This document shows, piece after piece, positions 1 through 8,129 of a DNA stretch of 21,985 nt. Source of the DNA: JAZKIX01 sp040384645 (GTDB lineage: Bacteria; Pseudomonadota; Gammaproteobacteria; Burkholderiales; Burkholderiaceae_D). The translations under genes and the position numbers were made by a program. Numbering within the stretch: position 1 is the first letter of the stretch; each line of letters opens with the position of its first letter. Location: positions 1-21,985 of the forward strand of contig JAZKIX010000083.1 in the NCBI GenBank assembly GCA_040384645.1, given 5' to 3'. The notes below the pieces were generated by a model, which worked only from the letters and a program-made list of their open reading frames with translations, did not search any database and had not been told where the DNA came from.

Positions 1-423
1 GACGTCTAGTGGCGTAAACGGCCGGCGCGAATCCATGATCAAGATCAGCGCTGCAAGTTGCGGTCGGTTCTGGACATAATCGCTCAGCAATTCCTGCCAA
101 TGCAATTTGGCTGAGCCGGACACTTCGGCGTAACCATAACCGGGCAAATCGACCAGCAAGGCGCGAATTTCGTCGACCTTGGTTTCATCTTTGCGATGTT
201 GGCCGACTTGCGCCCCGCCGATGGAGAAATAATTGATGTGTTGCGTGCGCCCCGGCGTTTTCGACGCAAACGCCAAGCCTTTTTGATTGCATAAAATATT
301 GATCGCGGTCGACTTCCCCGCGTTGGAACGGCCGGCGAAAGCGATTTCGGGCACTTGCGTGGAAGGCAAATCGCGCAAATGATTGACAGTGGTAAAGAAG
401 CGGGCTTGCCAGAGTTTAGACAT
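1..423 (-). CDS. engB: Ribosome biogenesis GTP-binding protein EngB/YsxC (3' end cut off by window edge)
   Basis: This is a TrmE-Era-EngA-EngB-Septin-like GTPase needed for assembly of the large ribosomal subunit in the cytoplasm. The first 141 residues are present; the C-terminal part lies before base 1. They begin MSKLWQARFF. The P-loop GRSNAGKS is at residues 31-38, the switch I threonine is in the TPGRTQ segment, and the DxxG motif is DLPGYG. The G4 base-recognition motif (usually TKxD) would lie outside the window. The ATG at 423 gives the standard EngB N-terminus, about 20 residues before the beta strand that leads into the P-loop. A longer reading frame in another phase overlaps this stretch but has no recognisable content. 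The gene is divergent from cytochrome c4, and the 239-bp space between them must carry both promoters. Identification is secure. Confidence 0.95.
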   Translation of the reverse strand, partial: MSKLWQARFFTTVNHLRDLPSTQVPEIAFAGRSNAGKSTAINILCNQKGLAFASKTPGRTQHINYFSIGGAQVGQHRKDETKVDEIRALLVDLPGYGYAEVSGSAKLHWQELLSDYVQNRPQLAALILIMDSRRPFTPLDV

Positions 424-621
424 GTAGTGGGTGTGAAGTGCAACAAAAGGGAGCGATAGCGCGGGAAAGCTATTGTACAATAAGGGGTTGTGATTGTTGC
501 GTTGCAAAAGTACGGCGACGGACAATAAAAGACCTGCTGAAAACGTCATCGCGTAGCTAATAATTTAGTGATAAAAGCGAAGGCAGACACAGGAAAACAG
601 GGCGCGTAACCTAATGCCGCC

Positions 622-657
622 ATCAGGGCAAATTTCTAATAATCCAGTATCAGGGCA
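622..657. repeat. Pair of 9-bp direct repeats upstream of cytochrome c4
   Basis: ATCAGGGCA occurs at 622-630 and again at 649-657, 27 bp apart start to start, just before the c4 start codon. The second copy supplies the only purine-rich stretch (CAGGG) near a ribosome-binding position. They may be a regulator site or chance. The rest of the 424-662 spacer shows no convincing promoter; a weak candidate -10 (AATAAT) lies near 560. Confidence 0.3.
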
Positions 658-662
658 TTTGA

Positions 663-1331
663 ATGAATCGTTTTTTCTCCCCAATCTTAAAATCCTTCTT
701 GCTTGCCGCCATCGCAATCCTTGCTGTTTCGTCGTCCAGTTATGCAACTGAAGTGAAGCACGCGCCCAAAGCTGATGTCGCGAAAGGCGACGCTTTGTAT
801 TCCAACGGCGATGCCGCCCGCAATCTTCCGGCATGCGCCTCTTGCCACGGAGCCGCAGGCAATTCGACGATCGCACAAAATCCTAAGCTGGCGGCACAGC
901 ACGATGCTTATATAGTTAAACAGCTGAAGAATTTTACTGGCCCTGATCGCAACAATCCCATCATGAGTGCCTACGCCAAGGCCATGACCGATGACGATAT
1001 GAGAAATGTTGCAGCTTATTTATCCGCGCAAACGCAAAAGCCGGGTGCGGCTAAGAATCCCGATACTGTCGACATGGGTAAAAAAATCTACCGTGCCGGT
1101 ATTGCTGAAAAGAACGTCCCCGCTTGCGCCGGTTGTCATAGCCCCAACGGCGCCGGCATACCATCGCAATTTCCTCGCGTTGCCGGTCAACATCAAGATT
1201 ACACATTGGCGCAACTGACCAACTTCCGTACTGGTGCCCGCAAGAATGGCCCGATGATGTCGACCATTGCAAAACGGATGTCCGATGAAGAAATGAAAGC
1301 AGTGTCGGATTACATCGCCGGCCTAAAATAA
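663..1331 (+). CDS. Diheme cytochrome c4, periplasmic
   Basis: The 222-residue protein is an electron carrier with two cytochrome c class I domains. Family members pass electrons from the bc1 complex to terminal oxidases. A Sec signal peptide covers residues 1-28 (hydrophobic stretch about 10-26, cleavage after SYA). The heme attachment sites are CASCH at 58-62 and CAGCH at 155-159. Each is followed by a methionine-containing segment (PIMS near 101; GPMMS in the second half) that supplies the sixth heme ligand in this family. The two halves are clearly internal duplicates. The length matches the family (about 200-210 mature residues). The ATG at 663 gives a good signal peptide but has only a weak Shine-Dalgarno. 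A terminator follows, so the gene is probably a separate unit from ccsB downstream, whose product helps attach its hemes. Confidence 0.93.
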   Translation: MNRFFSPILKSFLLAAIAILAVSSSSYATEVKHAPKADVAKGDALYSNGDAARNLPACASCHGAAGNSTIAQNPKLAAQHDAYIVKQLKNFTGPDRNNPIMSAYAKAMTDDDMRNVAAYLSAQTQKPGAAKNPDTVDMGKKIYRAGIAEKNVPACAGCHSPNGAGIPSQFPRVAGQHQDYTLAQLTNFRTGARKNGPMMSTIAKRMSDEEMKAVSDYIAGLK

Positions 1332-1391
1332 GCGATACCTGAAGTTCGCTAGAAAGCAGGTTCAGCGCCGCGCAGACGGTGCGACCGAAAG

Positions 1392-1424
1392 AGGGCGGCG
1401 GCGCGTAAGCGGGTCGCCCTTTTT
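1392..1424 (+). terminator. Rho-independent terminator after cytochrome c4
   Basis: AGGGCG at 1392-1397 pairs with CGCCCT at 1415-1420. An inner CGC-GTAA-GCG hairpin forms at 1402-1411. A T-run follows directly. It lies 61 bp after the c4 stop codon and points the same way as the gene. Confidence 0.75.
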
Positions 1425-1528
1425 GTTTGTTACAGCACAATCCAGTTTGAGGATTTGTGACGGTTTGATTACTTGTGTTTCTATTTTCTAAATTTTTGTG
1501 CTTGTTCCCATCAAAATCAGTCCCCTTT

Positions 1529-3691
1529 ATGAGCAATAGCACACCCGACACCACCGAGCACGACAACCTGAGCAATACCAGCGGTATTCGCTTGGGTAGC
1601 GGGCGTAGTTGGCTTAACGATGCAATTGAGCTTATTTCCTCCATGCGTTTTGCCATTAGCCTGCTGGTGCTAGTCGCACTGGCCGCGGTAATCGGCACTG
1701 TCATGAAGCAAAACGAGCCGATGCCAAACTATGTCAATCAGTTCGGCCCGTTCTGGTTCGACATATTCGATAAATTTGGCTTATATGCCGTGTATTCGCA
1801 ATGGTGGTTCTTGCTGATCATGGCGTTCCTGGTGTTATCCACTTCTTTGTGCATTACGCGCAATGCGCCAAAAATGTTGAAAGACATGCGTAGCTGGCGT
1901 GACAATGTGCGTGAACAATCGCTGCAAAATTTCCATCACAAATCAGCTTGGAACAGTGCGATACCACGGCCACAACTGGCACGCCAATTAGCTGAGCGTA
2001 TCGCCGCCGGTGGCTATAAGATCAAATTGGTGGATAAGGGCAACGCTACCCTGATCGCAGCCAAGCAAGGTGCCGCCAATAAATTCGGCTATATTTTTGC
2101 ACATAGCGCTATTGTGATTATTTGCGTCGGAGGCTTGCTCGATTCGGATATGCCGATTCGCTTCCAGCAATGGTTTAACGGCAAAGTCCCGTTTGCCGGC
2201 AATGGCGTGATCGCACAAATACCACAGCAACATCGACTCGGACTGAGCAATCCTACTTTCCGTGGCAACACCATGATTTCCGAAGGATCTAGCAGCGATA
2301 TCGCCATCATCCCGCAAAAAAATGGCGTGTTGATTCAGGAGTTGCCTTTCACAATCAGCTTGAAAAAATTCGTGATCGATTATTACTCGACGGGCATGCC
2401 CAAGTTGTTTGCCAGCGAAGTCGTAATTAGGGATCACGAAACCAACGCAACTTTTGCGGCCACGATCAAGGTCAATGAACCTTTGCTATATAAGGGTTTG
2501 GCGGTATACCAATCCAGTTTTGAAGATGGCGGCAGCAAGCTCAAATTGACTGGCTATCCGATGGCGGGTAGCGATAACAGCACCTTCCAGATTAGTGGTG
2601 AGGTCGGCAATTCAAGTTCTTTGCAACGCGGTAGCGATAAGGACGCTGAATACACGGTCGAGTGGTCTGGTTTTCGTCCTTTCAATGTCGAAAATATGCG
2701 TGGGGCTGAAGCCGGTCAAGATGTCCGTGCCGTCAAACAAGAGCCAACCTTGAACGAAAATTTTGCAGCGGGACTGGATAAACGGCTAGGTTCGGCGGCA
2801 AAAAATGCCAACAATAAAGACTTAAAAAATGTCGGCCCCAGCGTGCAATACAAGTTGCGCGACAAGACTGGCCAAGCACGTGAATTTCTCAACTATATGC
2901 AGCCGGTGTTGACCGATGGCGCCTATGTATTCCTGGCAGGCATGCGCGATTCACCCGAGGAGCCATTTCGCTACTTGCGCATTCCAGCCGATGACAACGA
3001 CAGCGTCGATGAGTGGATGCGAATTCGCGCGGCGATCTTGAGTCCCCAATTGCGGGAACAAGCGGCTGAGCGCTATGCTCGCCGCGCCATACCGCCAAGT
3101 CGTGCAGAGCAAGAAAAAATGCGTTTGCAATTACAAGAATCGGCCACCAAAAGCCTGACCATCTTTGCGGGTGATGGAACCCAGTCTGGTTATGTTGCAG
3201 TGTCGAAATTTCTGGCTAATATTCCAGCCGCAGAACAAGAAAAAGCTGCCGAGATATTTATTGAGATCATGCAAGGCAGCATGTGGGATTTATGGCAAAT
3301 CGCCAGGGAAAACGCTGGCCTGAAGCCGGCAGATTCAGATGAAAAACATGCCAAGTTCTTACAATTGGCTACCAATGCGATTTCTGACACCTCGTTCTAT
3401 GGCGCGCCGGTATATTTGCAACTCAGGGAATTCGAAGAAGTCAAAGCCTCGGTTTTACAAGTGACCCGTTCGCCCGGCAAAAAGGTGGTGTATCTCGGTT
3501 GTCTGTTTCTGGTGATAGGCGTGTTTTCGATGTTTTATATTCGGGAGCGCCGGCTGTGGGTTTGGCTCAAGGATGCCGACGATGGATCGAACGGTAGTAG
3601 CGCCTTGATGGCGATGAGTTCGCAACGCAAGACGCTTGATTTCGAAAATGAATTTATTGCCTTGAAGACCCAGTTAACGCAATCGGCATAG
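1529..3691 (+). CDS. ccsB: Cytochrome c biogenesis protein CcsB/ResB (System II)
   Basis: This is the membrane partner of CcsA in System II cytochrome c maturation. The pair carries heme across the inner membrane and attaches it to CXXCH motifs of apocytochromes. The 720-residue protein has membrane segments at about 40-59, 92-110, 185-205 (with a histidine at 192) and 652-672. A very large periplasmic domain lies between the third and fourth, the usual ResB layout. The reading frame also allows a GTG start at 1475, which would add 18 hydrophobic residues. I prefer the ATG at 1529 because the resulting MSNSTPDTTE tail followed by TM1 looks normal, but neither start has a clear ribosome-binding site. 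It lies 108 bp before ccsA, in the same direction and probably in the same transcript. The upstream cytochrome c4 gene is a plausible client. Confidence 0.9.
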   Translation: MSNSTPDTTEHDNLSNTSGIRLGSGRSWLNDAIELISSMRFAISLLVLVALAAVIGTVMKQNEPMPNYVNQFGPFWFDIFDKFGLYAVYSQWWFLLIMAFLVLSTSLCITRNAPKMLKDMRSWRDNVREQSLQNFHHKSAWNSAIPRPQLARQLAERIAAGGYKIKLVDKGNATLIAAKQGAANKFGYIFAHSAIVIICVGGLLDSDMPIRFQQWFNGKVPFAGNGVIAQIPQQHRLGLSNPTFRGNTMISEGSSSDIAIIPQKNGVLIQELPFTISLKKFVIDYYSTGMPKLFASEVVIRDHETNATFAATIKVNEPLLYKGLAVYQSSFEDGGSKLKLTGYPMAGSDNSTFQISGEVGNSSSLQRGSDKDAEYTVEWSGFRPFNVENMRGAEAGQDVRAVKQEPTLNENFAAGLDKRLGSAAKNANNKDLKNVGPSVQYKLRDKTGQAREFLNYMQPVLTDGAYVFLAGMRDSPEEPFRYLRIPADDNDSVDEWMRIRAAILSPQLREQAAERYARRAIPPSRAEQEKMRLQLQESATKSLTIFAGDGTQSGYVAVSKFLANIPAAEQEKAAEIFIEIMQGSMWDLWQIARENAGLKPADSDEKHAKFLQLATNAISDTSFYGAPVYLQLREFEEVKASVLQVTRSPGKKVVYLGCLFLVIGVFSMFYIRERRLWVWLKDADDGSNGSSALMAMSSQRKTLDFENEFIALKTQLTQSA

Positions 3692-3789
3692 CCTTGTCTA
3701 GCTTGGTAAGAGCAAAGAAACAAAGAAAATATCGGTTTATCGCAGCAAGTCCGACAGGAAAATCGGGCCGAAATAGCTGAAACAAATTT

Positions 3790-3793
3790 GGAG
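3790..3793 (+). promoter_or_regulatory. Ribosome-binding site that fixes the ccsA start
   Basis: GGAG lies six bases before the ATG at 3800. A TTG at 3788 in the same frame overlaps this site and so is unlikely to be the start. Confidence 0.7.
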
Positions 3794-3799
3794 AAACGC

Positions 3800-4957
3800 A
3801 TGGAATTGGCGCGCAGCACACCTTCACCCTATATCCCCGCCCCGGGATTTTTCAAGCGTCTGTCTGCCTTGGACTGGCTTTATGCAGCAGCATTATTGGG
3901 GGCATCCCTGTTCGCGCTGAGTCGCTTTGGCGCGTATATGGATTATTACGAAAAGGCGATCTTGCTATTGGCAGCGCCGACTTTCGCCTGGCTTGGCTGG
4001 CATTGGAAGCCCATGCGCTGGCTGATTGCGCTATTGGCGATTTTGGCTTGGTCGGCTATCGCGCTGTATGGCGGCGTACTGGACTTGGCCAACAAGAAAT
4101 TTCTGCTGAAATATTTATTGTCCAGCCAATCGGCAATTTTATGGATGGGCGCCTTGTTTTTTTTGTCGACGCTATTTTATTGGATCGGTTTGATTGCGCG
4201 TTCTAACTTTGGCTCGTCAGTCGGCTCCATGCTGTGTTGGGCCGCAGTCGTGATGGGTTTTACCGGGATGCTGGTGCGCTGGTACGAGTCATATCTGATC
4301 GGGGTCGATATCGGTCATATTCCGATCTCGAATTTGTATGAAGTATTCATCCTGTTCAGCATGATCACTGCCCTGTTTTATCTGTACTACGAACAGCATT
4401 ACGCTACGCGCCAGCTCGGCGCGTTCGTGATGCTGGTGATCTCGGCCGCGGTGGGTTTCTTGCTGTGGTACACCGTGACGCGCGATGCGGCCGACATTCA
4501 ACCTTTGGTACCGGCATTGCAGAGTTGGTGGATGAAGATTCACGTACCTGCCAATTTCATCGGTTACGGAACATTCTCTCTGGCTGCAATGGTCGCAGTG
4601 GCGTATTTGCTGAAATCGAAAGGCATTTTGGCTGACCGCCTGCCGCCACTGGAAGTGTTGGATGACGTGATGTATAAATCCATTTCAGTCGGTTTTGCTT
4701 TTTTCACTGTCGCCACTATTCTGGGCGCGCTGTGGGCGGCTGAAGCATGGGGCGGTTATTGGTCATGGGATCCCAAGGAAACCTGGGCGCTGATCGTCTG
4801 GCTCAATTACGCCGCCTGGCTCCATATGCGTTTGATGAAAGGTTTGCGCGGGCAAGTGGCAGCGTGGTGGGCCTTGATTGGCTTGCTAGTGACGACGTTT
4901 GCCTTTTTGGGTGTCAATATGTTTTTATCCGGCTTGCATTCATACGGCAAGTTGTAA
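3800..4957 (+). CDS. ccsA: Cytochrome c biogenesis protein CcsA/ResC, heme-handling subunit
   Basis: This multi-spanning inner-membrane protein (385 residues) forms the System II cytochrome c synthetase with CcsB. It carries the tryptophan-rich WWD heme-binding motif: W317, W321, W323 and D324 in the WGGYWSWDPKETW segment, facing the periplasm. H248 (in KIHVPANF) and H380 (in GLHSYGKL) flank the motif, as expected for the two periplasmic heme-ligand histidines of the family. About eight hydrophobic segments are visible. The start at 3800 was chosen from the Shine-Dalgarno just upstream. An inverted repeat (ACCGCC at 4960-4965, GGCGGT at 4988-4993) follows the stop codon but has no T-run, so termination there is uncertain. 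The protein belongs with ccsB and the cytochrome c4 gene functionally. Confidence 0.95.
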   Translation: MELARSTPSPYIPAPGFFKRLSALDWLYAAALLGASLFALSRFGAYMDYYEKAILLLAAPTFAWLGWHWKPMRWLIALLAILAWSAIALYGGVLDLANKKFLLKYLLSSQSAILWMGALFFLSTLFYWIGLIARSNFGSSVGSMLCWAAVVMGFTGMLVRWYESYLIGVDIGHIPISNLYEVFILFSMITALFYLYYEQHYATRQLGAFVMLVISAAVGFLLWYTVTRDAADIQPLVPALQSWWMKIHVPANFIGYGTFSLAAMVAVAYLLKSKGILADRLPPLEVLDDVMYKSISVGFAFFTVATILGALWAAEAWGGYWSWDPKETWALIVWLNYAAWLHMRLMKGLRGQVAAWWALIGLLVTTFAFLGVNMFLSGLHSYGKL

Positions 4958-5081
4958 GAACCGCCGATTTTTCATACTGGCCGTGGTGGCGGTGAATCTG
5001 ATGTAAGGTTGTGCGACGTATAAAGACTAACCCTTAGATGATAGTTTTTCCCTCGTTTCATGTCTTTTCGCCGGAGCCGCC

Positions 5082-6062
5082 ATGTTGATCAAATCCAGTC
5101 CACACCAGCTCGATATTCCTAGTTCATCGGAGATTACGCCGCGCGCGATTTTCGAATCGCGTCGTAGTTTCATCAAGACCATTGCCACCGGATCGATTGC
5201 CGGCGGCGCGTTGATGGAAATGGCCACGCGTGAAGCGTTCGCTCAAAGCGGCAACCTTCAAAAACTCGCTAGCAAGCCAAATCCAGCCTATCTCGTGATG
5301 GACAAGACCAGCGCTTATCAAGACGCGACCACTTACAATAATTTTTACGAATTCGGCACCGATAAGTCGGAACCGGCAAAAAATGCCGGCACCCTCAAAA
5401 CACGTCCCTGGACAGTCAAGATCGAAGGCGAAGTCAATAAGCCGATGACCATCGACATCGATGCGCTGGCCAAGATGGCGCCTTTGGAAGAACGTGTTTA
5501 TCGCCTGCGCTGCGTCGAGGGCTGGTCGATGGTGATTCCCTGGATTGGCTATTCTTTGTCTGAGTTGATCAAGAAAGTCGAACCGAATAGCAACGCCAAA
5601 TACATTGAATTCATTTCTCTTGCAGACAAGGCGCAAATGCCCGGCGTCGGCCGTGCCGTGTTGGACTGGCCCTATGTCGAGGGCTTGCGGCTCGATGAAG
5701 CGAATCATCCATTGGCGCTACTGACATTCGGCATGTATGGGGAAGTGTTGCCGAATCAAAACGGCGCCCCGGTCAGGATTGTTTTGCCATGGAAGTATGG
5801 CTTCAAATCAGCCAAGTCGATCGTCAAAATCCGCTTTGTCAAAGAACAACCGCGCACCGCATGGAATATTGCGGCGCCATCCGAATACGGTTTTTATTCC
5901 AATGTAAATCCCGAAGTCGATCATCCGCGCTGGTCGCAGTCCAGCGAACGCCGGATCGGGGAAGATGGATTTTTTGCTAAGAAGCGTAAAACGCTGATGT
6001 TTAACGGTTATTCCAATGTCGCATCCCTCTATTCGGGCATGGATTTGAAGAAGTTTTTCTAG
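5082..6062 (+). CDS. msrP: Protein-methionine-sulfoxide reductase catalytic subunit MsrP (molybdopterin)
   Basis: This periplasmic molybdoenzyme of the sulfite oxidase fold (formerly YedY) reduces methionine sulfoxide in oxidised envelope proteins. It takes electrons from the heme protein MsrQ. The 326-residue precursor has a twin-arginine export signal, SRRSFIKT, with the arginines at 27-28. A hydrophobic, alanine/glycine-rich stretch follows, with probable cleavage after AFA near 54. C144 in YRLRCVEGWSM is the expected molybdenum ligand. GGAG at 5073-5076 sits five bases before the ATG. The stop codon TAG (6060-6062) overlaps the ribosome-binding site of msrQ, so the pair is translationally linked. 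The family name is secure. Its place just downstream of the heme-attachment genes may reflect a shared envelope role, but no shared promoter can be shown. Confidence 0.95.
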   Translation: MLIKSSPHQLDIPSSSEITPRAIFESRRSFIKTIATGSIAGGALMEMATREAFAQSGNLQKLASKPNPAYLVMDKTSAYQDATTYNNFYEFGTDKSEPAKNAGTLKTRPWTVKIEGEVNKPMTIDIDALAKMAPLEERVYRLRCVEGWSMVIPWIGYSLSELIKKVEPNSNAKYIEFISLADKAQMPGVGRAVLDWPYVEGLRLDEANHPLALLTFGMYGEVLPNQNGAPVRIVLPWKYGFKSAKSIVKIRFVKEQPRTAWNIAAPSEYGFYSNVNPEVDHPRWSQSSERRIGEDGFFAKKRKTLMFNGYSNVASLYSGMDLKKFF

Positions 6063-6071
6063 GAATTGATC

Positions 6072-6728
6072 ATGCTTTTCAACCCCGTCAACCCAAGCCC
6101 AAAACAGTTCAAAATCCTGAAAGCAGCGCTTTTCGTAATTGCCTTGCTGCCCTTTTTACGGCTAGCGCTGTTTACCGCGATTGACCGGCTGGGCGCTAAC
6201 CCGATTGAATTCATTACGCGCAATACGGGTGACTGGACCTTGTATTTTCTATGCATCACGCTGTCGATCACGCCGTTGCGACGCTTGAGCAAGTGGAACT
6301 GGTTGGTGAAATTACGCCGCATGATCGGGATGTATGCCTTTTTCTATGCTGTGTTGCATTTCACCACTTTTTTATGGTTCGACCATTTTTTCGATATCGA
6401 CGAAATGCTCAAGGATGTGATCAAACGTCCTTTTATCCTGGTCGGTTTCATTGCGTTTTTATTGTTGATTCCGCTAGCGATCACAAGCACCAATGGCATG
6501 GTCAAACGCTTGGGAGGCAAGCGCTGGCAATGGCTGCACCGTTTGATTTACCTGATTGCGCCGCTGGGGATTTTACATTTCTGGTGGATGAAAGCGGGCA
6601 AGCAGGATTTTGAGCAGCCGCTCTTATTCGGCCTGATCGTCGCGGTTTTGTTGGTGATGCGGTTGTATTGGAAAGTACGGAAATCTGCCGCAGCAAAGTC
6701 ACCGCCGCTGACACCGAAATCTATTTAA
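6072..6728 (+). CDS. msrQ: Heme-binding membrane subunit MsrQ of the MsrPQ system
   Basis: This inner-membrane b-type cytochrome of the ferric-reductase-like family passes electrons from the quinone pool or a flavin reductase to MsrP. The 218-residue protein shows about six hydrophobic segments. Histidines placed as heme ligands are seen in the segments YAVLHFTTFLWF and WLHRLIYLIAPLGILHFWW. AGGA at 6061-6064 overlaps the msrP stop codon and lies seven bases before the ATG at 6072. This is why I reject a TTG two codons earlier (6066). The gene follows msrP with a 9-bp gap and is followed by a convergent intergenic space holding a repeat element and a palindromic terminator. Confidence 0.94.
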   Translation: MLFNPVNPSPKQFKILKAALFVIALLPFLRLALFTAIDRLGANPIEFITRNTGDWTLYFLCITLSITPLRRLSKWNWLVKLRRMIGMYAFFYAVLHFTTFLWFDHFFDIDEMLKDVIKRPFILVGFIAFLLLIPLAITSTNGMVKRLGGKRWQWLHRLIYLIAPLGILHFWWMKAGKQDFEQPLLFGLIVAVLLVMRLYWKVRKSAAAKSPPLTPKSI

Positions 6729-6764
6729 AACAGCGGCTTTTACTTCCTGTTTAGCATCAAAACG

Positions 6765-6828
6765 AGGGAGTATAGCCACTAATATGCCGTCTCCCGCACG
6801 TTTTCATTGCGCCAAATAAAATACTGCC
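6765..6828 (+). repeat. Dispersed intergenic repeat, copy A (64 bp)
   Basis: This is one of two related elements in the window; the other is at 21164-21226 on the opposite strand. Shared blocks in order are AGGGAGTATA (6765-6774), ATGCC (6784-6788), TCCCGCACG (6792-6800) and an A/T-rich tail ending ATACTGCC (6821-6828). Block spacings match copy B to within one base. The ends form an imperfect terminal inverted repeat: GGGAGTAT (6766-6773) against ATACTGCC, 7 of 8 pairs. A second possible fold pairs GGGAG (6766-6770) with CTCCC (6791-6795). Only two copies are visible here, so whether it is a mobile element, a structured RNA or a processing/termination signal is open. It lies between the convergent genes msrQ and lysA. 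Confidence 0.7.
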
Positions 6829-6843
6829 GGCAGTATTTTATTT
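6814..6843. terminator. Perfect 30-bp palindrome, probable bidirectional terminator of lysA and msrQ
   Basis: AAATAAAATACTGCC (6814-6828) is followed with no spacer by its exact reverse complement (6829-6843). An RNA from either strand would form a G/C-centred hairpin flanked by A-rich and T-rich sides ending TTTTATTT. The lysA stop codon (6838-6840) and last lysine codon lie inside the right arm. The left arm is also the tail of repeat copy A. Confidence 0.7.
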
Positions 6844-8118
6844 GCCTGTGGGCGCCAAAATCGATTCTGCAGCAAACAATTCCTCTGCTGTTTCACGCCT
6901 TCTGACCAGATGCGAAGTGCCGCCATCGACCATCACTTCGGCGGCCCGACCACGGGTATTGTAGTTCGACGACATCGTCATGCCATACGCGCCTGCAGCC
7001 ATAATGGCCAGTAAATCGCCTTGTTCCAGCGCCAGCGAACGTGATCGTGCCAACCAGTCACCAGATTCGCAGATCGGTCCGACCACATCGTAGGTGACCG
7101 TTGCACCGCTTGCCTGCTTGACTTGCTTGACGTCCATCCAGGCTTGATACATGGCGGGGCGCATCAAGTCGTTCATGGCGGCATCGACCACGCAAAAATT
7201 CTTTTCAACGCCGGGTTTTAAAAACTCTACGCGTGTCAGTAATACGCCGGCATCGCCAACAATCGAGCGGCCTGGTTCAAAAATAATCTTGATCGATTTG
7301 CCTTCGTGGCTGACGCCGCGCCATTGGTCGATCCGGGCAAATACGCGACCCAGATAATCGGCCACGGCCACCGGTTTTTCGTCATCGTAAGTAATGCCTA
7401 TGCCACCGCCAAGATCGAGATGATGCAACGCGATGCCTTGTTGGGCCAGTGCATCGATCAATTCGATCAATTTATCGAGCGCCTCCAGGAGTGGCGCATC
7501 GTCAAGCAATTGAGAGCCAATGTGGCAATCGATGCCAATAACGTCTAAATGCGGCAACGTCGCCGCCGTTTGATATGCACCAAGGGCATCTTCGAAAGCA
7601 ACGCCGAATTTATTATCCTTCAAGCCAGTCGCAATATAGGGATGAGTTTTGGCATCGACATTTGGATTGACCCGCAACGATACCGGCGCCTTTTTTCCCA
7701 CTTCCGCTGCGACTTCATTCAAGCGGTGCAGTTCGGCAATCGACTCGACATTGAAGCAAAGAATATCGTGCTGTAGTGCCAGCCGCATCTCGTCGCGGGT
7801 CTTGCCGACGCCAGAGAAAATACATTTTTGCGGTGAACCACCTGCGGCAATCACACGCAATAATTCACCGCCGGAAACCAGGTCAAATCCCGCACCATGT
7901 TGTGCTAGCAGGTTCAAGACGGCTAGATTCGAGTTTGCTTTCATCGCATAACAAACCAAGGCATCACGGCCAGCACAGGCGTCAGCATAGGCCAAAAAAT
8001 TGCTCAGCAAAGCGGCCTTGGAGTAGACGTAAGTAGGCGTGCCGAATTGATCGGCGATGGCGGCAAGGGAGAAATTCTCGGCGTGCAGGACGTCGCCTTG
8101 ATAATCAAAAAAGGACAT
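6838..8118 (-). CDS. lysA: Diaminopimelate decarboxylase
   Basis: This cytoplasmic PLP enzyme decarboxylates meso-2,6-diaminopimelate to L-lysine, the last lysine step, and draws on a pool that also feeds peptidoglycan. The 426-residue protein has the alanine-racemase-like barrel followed by a beta domain. K60 in CYAMKANSN is the PLP lysine. The HIGSQ motif, the phosphate-binding EPGRSIVG segment, the catalytic cysteine segment CESGDWL and the C-terminal GAYGMTMSSNYN motif are all present. The length is normal. It lies 11 bp downstream of lptM on the same strand, a common proteobacterial order. The 3' end is unusual: the stop codon sits within a perfect palindrome that probably acts as terminator. 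Confidence 0.97.
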   Translation of the reverse strand: MSFFDYQGDVLHAENFSLAAIADQFGTPTYVYSKAALLSNFLAYADACAGRDALVCYAMKANSNLAVLNLLAQHGAGFDLVSGGELLRVIAAGGSPQKCIFSGVGKTRDEMRLALQHDILCFNVESIAELHRLNEVAAEVGKKAPVSLRVNPNVDAKTHPYIATGLKDNKFGVAFEDALGAYQTAATLPHLDVIGIDCHIGSQLLDDAPLLEALDKLIELIDALAQQGIALHHLDLGGGIGITYDDEKPVAVADYLGRVFARIDQWRGVSHEGKSIKIIFEPGRSIVGDAGVLLTRVEFLKPGVEKNFCVVDAAMNDLMRPAMYQAWMDVKQVKQASGATVTYDVVGPICESGDWLARSRSLALEQGDLLAIMAAGAYGMTMSSNYNTRGRAAEVMVDGGTSHLVRRRETAEELFAAESILAPTGK

Positions 8119-8129
8119 GGATAACTAAC

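Noticed and set aside
84..446. A 120-residue minus-strand reading frame at the left edge
   Set aside because: It is out of phase with engB, which covers the same bases with intact GTPase motifs; the alternative translation is arginine/proline-rich and has no recognisable domain.
1051..1704. A 217-residue minus-strand frame over the c4-ccsB junction
   Set aside because: It crosses two well-supported plus-strand genes and a terminator and shows no family signature.
4960..4993. Hairpin after ccsA as a terminator
   Set aside because: The 6-bp stem has a long loop and no T-run, so it is mentioned but not called as a terminator.
5124..5708. A 194-residue frame antisense to msrP
   Set aside because: Antisense shadow of a secure gene; its composition is that expected from reading msrP codons backwards.
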